A program made the position numbers and the translations under genes. A stretch of 8,115 bases of DNA, taken from Actinomycetota bacterium (GTDB lineage: Bacteria; Actinomycetota; Actinomycetes; Mycobacteriales; Mycobacteriaceae). Under the pieces are notes generated by a model. The model saw only the letters and a program-made list of their open reading frames with translations. It searched no databases and was not told the DNA's origin. Location of the stretch: positions 1 to 8,115 of the forward strand of contig SYAA01000267.1 in the NCBI GenBank assembly GCA_005789055.1, in the 5' to 3' direction. Positions within the stretch are counted from its first letter, which is position 1; each line of letters opens with the position of its first letter. Positions 1-5,034 of this stretch are shown piece after piece.

Positions 1-147
1 ATCACCTTCGACGCGGCGAGTTCGGTGACCACCTACACCCCGCAGCCCGACGGTTCTCTGAAGGGAACGTTCGCGACCAATATCGGCAGCGGGGTGTGCC
101 AGGGTACGGTTTACATCCCGCTGACGGCGGTTGCAGGACAGCCCTAA
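1..147 (+). CDS. 3' end of an unrecognised gene, probably a secreted or surface hypothetical protein
   Basis: Frame 1 is open from the window edge to a TAA at 145-147 and gives the last 48 residues of a protein. The end is rich in Thr, Ser, Gly and Val and contains one Cys in GSGVCQGTVYIPLTAV, a pattern I associate with C-termini of small secreted mycobacterial proteins. No catalytic motif is visible and the N-terminus is missing, so no function is assigned. The stop lies 5 nt before the likely cdd start, so the two genes are probably co-transcribed and perhaps translationally coupled. The coding call rests on the open frame, the GC-rich third codon positions and the close fit with the cdd start. 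Confidence 0.7.
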   Translation: MTFDAASSVTTYTPQPDGSLKGTFATNIGSGVCQGTVYIPLTAVAGQP

Positions 148-152
148 GTCCG

Positions 153-566
153 GTGGGGGACGCCGATTGGGAGACGCTGAGGGCTGCCGCGATCGCAGCG
201 TCGAAGAACTCCTACTCCCCCTATTCGAACTTTCCGGTCGGCGTCGCGGGCTTCGTCGATGACGGCCGTGTGGTGTCCGGTGCCAATGTCGAGAACGCCT
301 CGTACGGAATCACCTTGTGCGCGGAATGCTCGATGGTCTCGGCGCTGTATGCCTCCGGAGGAGGTCGGCTGACCGCGGTCTATTGCGTCGACGGCAGTGG
401 CGATCCGCTGATGCCGTGCGGCCGGTGCCGGCAATTGCTCTACGAGCACGGCGGGCCGGATCTGCGGGTGATGACGCCGCAGGGGGTTGCGACGATGGCG
501 CAGATTCTGCCGCAGGCTTTCGGCCCGTGGGACCTCGAAACGAGGAAACCCGAGCCCGGTAACTGA
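153..566 (+). CDS. cdd: cytidine deaminase (tetrameric, zinc-dependent)
   Basis: This enzyme hydrolytically deaminates cytidine and deoxycytidine to uridine and deoxyuridine in the cytosol (pyrimidine salvage). Visible in the 137-residue product are the substrate-binding NVENASYG (residues 45-52), the catalytic zinc motif LCAEC (Cys56 ligand, Glu58 proton shuttle) and PCGRCRQ (Cys89 and Cys92 ligands). Three Cys ligands and this length fit the small homotetrameric class. I chose the GTG at 153 because DWETLR then falls close to the N-terminus as in family members. A GTG at 96 in the same frame would add 19 unrelated residues inside the upstream gene. No strong Shine-Dalgarno precedes 153, so coupling to the upstream gene, whose stop is at 147, is likely. 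It supplies (deoxy)uridine to the phosphorylase encoded at 4092-4991. The gene converges on the toxin gene with only 10 nt between stops. Confidence 0.95.
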   Translation: MGDADWETLRAAAIAASKNSYSPYSNFPVGVAGFVDDGRVVSGANVENASYGITLCAECSMVSALYASGGGRLTAVYCVDGSGDPLMPCGRCRQLLYEHGGPDLRVMTPQGVATMAQILPQAFGPWDLETRKPEPGN

Positions 567-576
567 GAGTTGCACG

Positions 577-936
577 TCAGCGTGTGAGCGCCGGCCCCAG
601 CGCCAGAACGAGAACCAGCGCGTCTTCGATGTCGTGCAGGGTTTCGGGCCTGACTGCGCCGAGGCGCTTCACCAGCCGAGCGCGGGAGACCGCGCGCAGG
701 CCTCGGACCACCGCGACGCTGTCTGCGTCGGCGCCCTCACCTAAGGAAATGGCCGGCCGCAGCGGAGTCCGGGCGCGAGAACTCGACACCGGGACGACAA
801 CGATCAACTCGTCCTCGACGCCGGTAAGCATCTCGTTGGCGGACACAATGACGGCGGGTCGATGCTTGCCGGGTTCACCTGAGCGGCCAGCGCCGAGGGC
901 GACCAGCCACACCTCTCCGCGCCGCGGCTCAGTCAA
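577..936 (-). CDS. MazF/PemK-family toxin (endoribonuclease) of a type II toxin-antitoxin pair
   Basis: The 119-residue product begins [14 protein letters not shown], the standard MazF opening beta strand (R-G-E-V-W). It continues with [10 protein letters not shown] (residues 23-32), where Arg26 matches the catalytic Arg of the RPAVVLS motif. VVVPVSSS (residues 47-53) follows, at the place of the family's catalytic Thr/Ser. MazF proteins cleave single-stranded RNA and arrest translation; the cut site cannot be read from sequence. I place the start at a TTG (936-934) inside the last codons of the antitoxin gene, an 8-nt overlap. The frame stays open to a possible start at 1059, but that would add 41 low-complexity residues antisense to nothing conserved and deep inside the antitoxin gene. 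No Shine-Dalgarno is seen before the TTG, so translation is probably coupled to the antitoxin. Confidence 0.9.
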   Translation of the reverse strand: MTEPRRGEVWLVALGAGRSGEPGKHRPAVIVSANEMLTGVEDELIVVVPVSSSRARTPLRPAISLGEGADADSVAVVRGLRAVSRARLVKRLGAVRPETLHDIEDALVLVLALGPALTR

Positions 937-1165
937 TATCGTCGGCTGCCGCGTCTGCCCAGTCGCCTTCTTCCATGCGGACGGTCCGGTCGTCCGCTTC
1001 GGCGCGGGTGGCCTCGCGCTCGGCTCGGAAGATGGCTTCGCGGTCCGCCTCGGCGGCAAGTTCCTCTAAGAGTGCGGAAATCGAGACGCCGCGTTCGCGG
1101 GCCTGGGCGGCCAAACGGTCGCGCGTTCGTAGCGAGACGCGAACCGTAGTCGATTCAGTAGACAT
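929..1165 (-). CDS. ribbon-helix-helix antitoxin partner of the MazF-like toxin (MazE-type)
   Basis: A 78-residue protein with a basic N-terminal ribbon-helix-helix DNA-binding region: the strand TTVRVSL at residues 6-12, then the helix [14 protein letters not shown], a turn, and [16 protein letters not shown]. The C-terminal half is highly charged and ends in an acidic tail with Trp ([14 protein letters not shown]), as expected for a disordered toxin-neutralising segment. It is the first gene of a two-gene unit with the toxin, which begins inside its stop region. Antitoxins of this fold usually repress their own promoter, more strongly with toxin bound. Here the -10-like hexamer sits directly before the ATG. 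I infer the family from layout, fold pattern and partner; the exact MazE subtype is not assigned. Confidence 0.88.
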   Translation of the reverse strand: MSTESTTVRVSLRTRDRLAAQARERGVSISALLEELAAEADREAIFRAEREATRAEADDRTVRMEEGDWADAAADDID

Positions 1166-1171
1166 ATTCGT

Positions 1172-1177
1172 AGCCTA
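1172..1177 (-). promoter_or_regulatory. -10 hexamer (TAGGCT), likely leaderless promoter of the toxin-antitoxin unit
   Basis: TAGGCT fits the mycobacterial TANNNT -10 pattern. Exactly six bases separate it from the A of the antitoxin ATG, the geometry that makes the start codon the transcript 5' end. No well-spaced -35 is seen: a TTGCCG lies upstream with only a 14-nt spacer. An imperfect inverted repeat (CGTTAG-G-CTACG) overlaps the hexamer and could be part of an autorepression operator; that part is speculative. Confidence 0.55.
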
Positions 1178-1253
1178 ACGTGATACCCGATCGGCAACAC
1201 GGCAGGTCTCGCGGGATCGCCGCCCTGTCTCTGTGGGAGTCGGTGGCCGGGAA

Positions 1254-1268
1254 GCAGGCATCACCTGC
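1254..1268 (-). terminator. short hairpin after the small secreted gene, possible weak terminator
   Basis: GCAGG and CCTGC form a perfect 5-bp stem around a 5-nt loop, 13 nt past the stop of the 1281-1595 gene. No U-run follows, so it is at best an intrinsic terminator of the U-less kind proposed for mycobacteria. Nothing else recognisable lies in 1178-1280. Confidence 0.25.
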
Positions 1269-1280
1269 CGGAATACCCGC

Positions 1281-1595
1281 CTAGACCGGGAAACAGGGCT
1301 CCGTGCCGGGGGTGTAGTAGGGCTGGCCGTTGGGCAGGAAGCACGGCGCCTCTCCGTGGAAGGCGGGGTACGGGAGCGCGCCCGGTGGCAACGGACCCCA
1401 GCCGACGGGACGATCCACAGCCGCACCGATGACGGCGGCATCCACGGCGTCGCCGGCGAGATCGGTGCAGCCACCGACCCGAACGTAGAAGCCCACGTCG
1501 CCGCAGACCTCAGCCTGGGCCGACGGGGCGATCAGAAACGGCGTTGCAGTGATAGACACTGCCGCCACCAGAGTTGCAGCCATTTTCTTATTCAC
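1281..1595 (-). CDS. small secreted Cys-containing protein of unknown function
   Basis: From a GTG at 1595 the product is 104 residues. It has a clear Sec signal peptide: MNKK, a hydrophobic stretch (about residues 6-23), then PSAQA followed by Glu29, which gives a predicted signal peptidase I cut after Ala28. The mature 76 residues hold four Cys (31, 43, 85, 101), enough for two disulfides, and a Pro/Tyr-rich C-terminal part with WGPLPPGALPYP and GQPYYTPG. This resembles small exported hypothetical proteins common in mycobacteria; no function is known to me. The frame is open upstream to 1760, but that part is antisense-like and overlaps pmmB. The GTG is preferred because the signal peptide starts there and a GGAGA lies 10 nt upstream. 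An in-frame ATG four codons later is a possible alternative. The gene lies 50 nt downstream of pmmB on the same strand. Confidence 0.82.
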   Translation of the reverse strand: MNKKMAATLVAAVSITATPFLIAPSAQAEVCGDVGFYVRVGGCTDLAGDAVDAAVIGAAVDRPVGWGPLPPGALPYPAFHGEAPCFLPNGQPYYTPGTEPCFPV

Positions 1596-1601
1596 ATGAG
1601 G

Positions 1602-1610
1602 ATTATCTCC
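1602..1610 (-). promoter_or_regulatory. overlapping Shine-Dalgarno (GGAGA) and -10-like GATAAT before the small secreted gene
   Basis: GGAGA at 1606-1610 is 10 nt before the GTG start and can serve as ribosome binding site. The overlapping GATAAT at 1602-1607 matches five of six bases of TATAAT and is six bases from the start, which would allow a leaderless transcript instead. The two readings exclude each other for the same transcript. If the gene is read through from pmmB, the Shine-Dalgarno would be used. Confidence 0.4.
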
Positions 1611-1645
1611 GCTAGCCAACCGAAGCCGTAAGCGGGTCACGCGGG

Positions 1646-3289
1646 CTACGACGCCAGAGCCTCGGCGACGCTGGCCCGGAGTGCGTCGAGTTCGGTTTGT
1701 GCGGTCGCACGGGCTCCGAGGATATCGACCGTCACCGGGACCACGACCTGCAAGTAACACTTGAGTTTGGGTTCGGTACCGCTGGGCCGGATGATCACCC
1801 GAGCGTCGGGCAGGGTGAAGCGCAGGCCATCGGTGGGTGGCAGACCATCGACACCGTTCTCCAGATCATCCATGCGCACCACATCGCGGCCACCGAGTGA
1901 GGTGGGCAGGTCGGCGCGAAGGTGCGCCATCGCATCGTCGATCAGAGTTGTATCCGAAACCCGAACCGACAGTTGACTTGTCGCATACACCCCGAACGTG
2001 CGGGCCAGATCGTCGAGCACATCCGGGACTCCCCTGCCCTCGGCCTTGAGTGCGGCGACCAGCTCCAGCATCAGCAGCGAGGCGGTGATGCCGTCCTTGT
2101 CGTTGACGGCCTCGGGGTCGCAGCAGTAACCCAGTGCCTCCTCGTAGCCGAACCTCAGGTCCGGCACCTTGGAAATCCACTTGAACCCGGTCAGCGTGGC
2201 GGCGTAGCCAAGTCCGGCATCGGCCGCGATGCGTTCCAGCAGAGTGCACGAGACGATCGACTGGGCGTAGACACCCCCGGCAGGATTGCCGGCCCGACGT
2301 CCCCGCTCGACGATCCACCACGCCAGCAGGGCACCCACCTCGTCACCGGTGAGCATCCGGTAGTCCTCGGCCGCCCGAATCCCGATCGCGCACCGGTCGG
2401 CATCGGGGTCGTTGGCGATGATCACATCGGCTCCCTGGGTGCGGGCCTCGGCAAGTGCCAGATCCATGGCGCCGGGTTCTTCGGGGTTGGGGAAGTTCAC
2501 CGTCGGGAATCGGGAGTCCGGGGCGAACTGTTTGGCGACCTTGATCGGGGCCGGGAAATCGGCACCTTCCACCGCACGCATGAACACCTCACCGCCGACG
2601 CCGTGCATGGCGGTGTAGACCGCTGACACATCCCGCGGACCATCGCCGAGTAGCGAAACTGCCCGCGCCACATAGGAATCCAGTACCACGCCGTCGAGGG
2701 TCTGGAAATCGTCGGACTGCGGGATGGATGCCAACGGTCCCACTGCGGCGATATAGGCGGCAATTTCGGCATCGGCAGGGGGGACGATCTGGCTGCCGTC
2801 ATCCAGATAAACCTTGTAGCCGTTGTCATCGGGCGGGTTGTGTGAGGCGGTCACCATGACACCGGCGTCGCAGCCGAGATGACGGATGGCGAATGCCAGC
2901 ACCGGGGTGGGCAGTGCGGAGGGCAAAAGCATCGCTGTGATACCGGCACCGGACATCACGGCGGCGGTGTCTCGGGCGAAAACCTCGGAGTTGCGGCGGG
3001 CGTCGTAACCGATCACCACAGAGGTGCCGCCGTGCGCAACGAGATAGGCCGCGAGTCCAGCGGCCGCCCGCGCCACCACGATCCGGTTCATCCGGTTACT
3101 GCCCGGGCCCAAGCGTCCTCGCAATCCGGCGGTGCCGAACTGCAGGGTGCCATCGAACGCGTCAGCGAGTTCGTCGGCGGCGTCGGTATCCCCCGCTTCG
3201 GCGAGCGTGATCAATGCCTCGAGTTCAGCGGCCGTCGCAGGGTCAGGATCCTCGGCCAGCCAGGCACGAGCGGTGTCGATGAGTGCCAC
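1646..3289 (-). CDS. pmmB: phosphohexomutase-superfamily enzyme, PmmB-like; likely phosphopentomutase/PGM2 type
   Basis: A complete 547-residue alpha-D-phosphohexomutase. FGTAGLRG (residues 51-58) opens domain 1. The phosphoserine loop is TASHNP (147-152), with Ser149 as the phosphorylated residue. The Mg2+ loop is NDPDADR (293-299), with Asp294, 296 and 298. GFKWISK (368-374) and EEALGY (383-388) form the sugar-binding part, and RPSGTEPK (501-508) is the phosphate-binding loop of domain 4. All catalytic parts are intact. Mycobacterial homologues are annotated as phosphomannomutase PmmB. The sequence style (GFKWIS, EEALGY) is that of the PGM2 group, which includes phosphopentomutases. Its place directly after deoC suggests it converts (deoxy)ribose-1-phosphate to the 5-phosphate; that specificity is inference. 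It starts with GTG 3 nt after the deoC stop, with no clear Shine-Dalgarno, so translational coupling is likely. Confidence 0.93.
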   Translation of the reverse strand: MALIDTARAWLAEDPDPATAAELEALITLAEAGDTDAADELADAFDGTLQFGTAGLRGRLGPGSNRMNRIVVARAAAGLAAYLVAHGGTSVVIGYDARRNSEVFARDTAAVMSGAGITAMLLPSALPTPVLAFAIRHLGCDAGVMVTASHNPPDDNGYKVYLDDGSQIVPPADAEIAAYIAAVGPLASIPQSDDFQTLDGVVLDSYVARAVSLLGDGPRDVSAVYTAMHGVGGEVFMRAVEGADFPAPIKVAKQFAPDSRFPTVNFPNPEEPGAMDLALAEARTQGADVIIANDPDADRCAIGIRAAEDYRMLTGDEVGALLAWWIVERGRRAGNPAGGVYAQSIVSCTLLERIAADAGLGYAATLTGFKWISKVPDLRFGYEEALGYCCDPEAVNDKDGITASLLMLELVAALKAEGRGVPDVLDDLARTFGVYATSQLSVRVSDTTLIDDAMAHLRADLPTSLGGRDVVRMDDLENGVDGLPPTDGLRFTLPDARVIIRPSGTEPKLKCYLQVVVPVTVDILGARATAQTELDALRASVAEALAS

Positions 3290-3292
3290 GGT

Positions 3293-4063
3293 TCAGTAAC
3301 TGCTGGCGCCGACGTCGCCACCGCTGACGAGGGCGATCGACGACGAGGCACCGATCCGGTCGGCACCGGCGTGCAGCACCTTCTCCGCGTCGCGATGGTT
3401 ACGGATCGCGCCAGATGCCTTGACACCCAACCGATCCCCCACCATGTGCCGCATCAGCGCGATGTCATCGACCGTTGCGCCACCGCCGCCGAAACCGGTG
3501 GAGGTCTTTACATAGGCCGCACCGGTGCGCGCGACGATCAGGCACGCAATCGCTTTCTGCTCGTCGGTGAGCATGCTGGTCTCCAGGATCACTTTTACCG
3601 GAACTGGCCGGGCCGCACCCACCACGCCGAGGATGTCGTCGTACACCGCGGCAAGGTCACCGGAGAGCAGACCGCCGATGTCGAGCACCATGTCGGCCTC
3701 GTCGGCGCCTTCGGCCACCGTGATGCGGGCCTCCTCGGCCTTGGCAAGGCGCGTCATCGCCCCGAGCGGGAAACCCACCACCGTGCACACCATGACATCG
3801 GATCCAGCCAGTCGTGCGACCGCCGTTGGCACCCACCGGGTGTTGACGCACACCGCGGCGAACCCGTGCTCTCTGGCCTCGTCGCAGAGCTTCTCGATGG
3901 CTCTCAAGGTGGCGTCGGGCTTAAGTAGGGTGTGATCGATGCGGCCGGCGAGAGTCTTGGCGGTGCGCAGCACGGGCGGGATGTCAACGTTGTCGGGAGC
4001 CGGGCCCAGGGAGTCGATGACGGCGGTGTTCGCGCGAGTGAACAGTGCGGCGTGGTCGGTCAC
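3293..4063 (-). CDS. deoC: deoxyribose-phosphate aldolase
   Basis: A class I aldolase that splits 2-deoxy-D-ribose-5-phosphate into acetaldehyde and glyceraldehyde-3-phosphate in the cytosol. The 256-residue product shows DHTLLKPDAT (43-52), the Schiff-base Lys186 in YVKTSTGF (184-191), the second Lys215 in GVKASGAIR (213-221) and Asp124 in DEADMV (121-126), equivalent to the proton-relay Asp of E. coli DeoC. It ends in GASSY, keeping the C-terminal Tyr that contributes to catalysis in the E. coli enzyme. Length and motifs are complete. The N-terminus carries about 35 residues before the aldolase core, somewhat long. The GTG start is supported by a good Shine-Dalgarno 6 nt upstream. It lies 28 nt after the phosphorylase gene and 3 nt before pmmB, in the middle of a pyrimidine deoxynucleoside catabolic operon. 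Confidence 0.96.
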   Translation of the reverse strand: MTDHAALFTRANTAVIDSLGPAPDNVDIPPVLRTAKTLAGRIDHTLLKPDATLRAIEKLCDEAREHGFAAVCVNTRWVPTAVARLAGSDVMVCTVVGFPLGAMTRLAKAEEARITVAEGADEADMVLDIGGLLSGDLAAVYDDILGVVGAARPVPVKVILETSMLTDEQKAIACLIVARTGAAYVKTSTGFGGGGATVDDIALMRHMVGDRLGVKASGAIRNHRDAEKVLHAGADRIGASSSIALVSGGDVGASSY

Positions 4064-4069
4064 GTGGTT

Positions 4070-4074
4070 CTCCT
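4070..4074 (-). promoter_or_regulatory. Shine-Dalgarno (AGGAG) of deoC
   Basis: A consensus AGGAG stands six bases before the deoC GTG and fixes this start. It is the strongest ribosome binding site in the operon and lies within the 28-nt gap after the phosphorylase stop, so deoC has its own initiation signal on the shared transcript. Confidence 0.75.
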
Positions 4075-4091
4075 CGGATGGGGTGGTGGGC

Positions 4092-4991
4092 TCAGGCGCC
4101 GAGCAGGCTGGCCGCCAGATAGTTGAACAGTGCCACGCCGGAGTCTTCGCTGAACTTGTGCAACTGCGCCGGGGTGGACGTCATCTGATCACTCTCGAGG
4201 CGGTTGAATATCGTGGCGCAGATCATCGCGAATTTCGAGAAGCCCCAATGATTGAGATAGCCGGCGATCATCGCGCCCTCCATCTCGATATTGACCACAC
4301 CATTGTCGTGCAGCCACCGCAGCCACCCCATCTTGGTCTCCGGAGTCTCCAAACAGAGTGCGCCATCAAGGCGGAACTGCTCGAGAAAGAACTCGTTACC
4401 GGCGACGGTCTTGCCCGAGATGATGTCGAAATCAGCATATTCGTTGGCCGCGATGATCGCCTGCGCAGTCGCGCCCGGAAAGTGCCCGTCGAACCAGTAC
4501 TCGCCGGTGCCGCCGTTGAGTAGACGGAAGGGCCGCAGATCGGCCATCAATCCCTCGGAGGTGACAACGACGGTGCCGACGGGAAGCCCGACTCCCCCAC
4601 TGGTGCCCACCCGGCACCAGAACACCTCATCCATGGCGTCCAGATCGCCGCGCTTGAGGAAGAACACCATGCGCATGAGTTCCTGCAGTGCGATCGAGGC
4701 ACTCGGCATACCCATACCGTGTGAGGCGAACAGCACCCCGGCGGTGTAGCGGGTGACGAAACGGTCCTCTTTGGGGAAGGCGACGATCTCCGTACCGCCG
4801 TTGAGTTCGCTCCAGCGCTGCGCGAATTCCACGATGCGCGAACCAGATCCGGCCATGATGACGGATTCGACATCGCGCAGTTTAGTCAGCAACGGATCTG
4901 ACGACGCCACCCCGAAGTGGTAGTAGACGTCCTCGTGACTACCATCGAGCACGCCATCGAGGAATGCATGGTTGATGTTCTCTGTTCGCAC
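4092..4991 (-). CDS. uridine phosphorylase, animal UPP1/UPP2-like type
   Basis: A 299-residue member of the nucleoside phosphorylase (PNP/UDP) superfamily, expected to catalyse uridine (or deoxyuridine) + phosphate to uracil + (deoxy)ribose-1-phosphate. FASHGMGMPSASIALQEL (88-105), RVGTSGGVGLPVGTVVVT (127-144), QFRLDGALC (205-213), NIEMEGA (234-240) and IFNRLESDQ (261-269) match, from memory, the order and wording of human UPP1 closely. The uracil-recognising Gln205 and Arg207, the ribose-binding Glu236-Met237-Glu238 and phosphate-binding Arg77 and Arg127 are present. The length is nearer to human UPP1 (about 310) than to E. coli Udp (about 253). It heads the operon with deoC and the mutase. 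The GTG at 4991 lies directly behind a -10-like hexamer with no usable Shine-Dalgarno. Another pyrimidine nucleoside substrate, such as thymidine, is possible. Confidence 0.88.
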   Translation of the reverse strand: MRTENINHAFLDGVLDGSHEDVYYHFGVASSDPLLTKLRDVESVIMAGSGSRIVEFAQRWSELNGGTEIVAFPKEDRFVTRYTAGVLFASHGMGMPSASIALQELMRMVFFLKRGDLDAMDEVFWCRVGTSGGVGLPVGTVVVTSEGLMADLRPFRLLNGGTGEYWFDGHFPGATAQAIIAANEYADFDIISGKTVAGNEFFLEQFRLDGALCLETPETKMGWLRWLHDNGVVNIEMEGAMIAGYLNHWGFSKFAMICATIFNRLESDQMTSTPAQLHKFSEDSGVALFNYLAASLLGA

Positions 4992-4997
4992 GCGAGA

Positions 4998-5003
4998 AAT
5001 CTA
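4998..5003 (-). promoter_or_regulatory. -10 hexamer (TAGATT), likely leaderless promoter of the nucleoside-catabolic operon
   Basis: TAGATT fits TANNNT and is exactly six bases before the GTG of the phosphorylase gene, so transcription would start at or next to the start codon. The nearest GGAG is 14 nt from the start, too far for a normal ribosome binding site, which favours leaderless initiation. No TTGACA-like -35 is seen. The whole gap to the upstream PGRS-like gene is only 43 nt. Confidence 0.55.
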
Positions 5004-5034
5004 CGCTCCGCTGGGGCGCTTCTTCTGGATCCGG

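Noticed and set aside
96..152. Longer cdd start at the GTG at 96
   Set aside because: It would overlap the upstream gene by 52 nt and add 19 residues without similarity to the family. The GTG at 153 gives the usual length.
567..576. Terminator between convergent cdd and toxin genes
   Set aside because: Only 10 nt separate the stops and I found no stem-loop with a convincing stem and U-run across the junction.
937..1059. N-terminal extension of the MazF-like toxin to a start at 1059
   Set aside because: The extra 41 residues are low-complexity Pro/Arg/Lys sequence in another frame of the antitoxin gene. Family members start just before the RGEVW strand, which the TTG at 936 provides.
2879..3928. 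A 349-codon plus-strand frame opposite pmmB and deoC
   Set aside because: It is antisense to two complete enzymes with intact catalytic motifs. Its product is rich in His, Arg and Gly with no domain, as expected for a shadow frame in GC-rich DNA.
4092..4991. Alternative identity as AMP nucleosidase or purine nucleoside phosphorylase
   Set aside because: The fold is shared, but Gln205 and Arg207 in QFRLDGALC and the general UPP1-like wording fit a pyrimidine nucleoside phosphorylase better.
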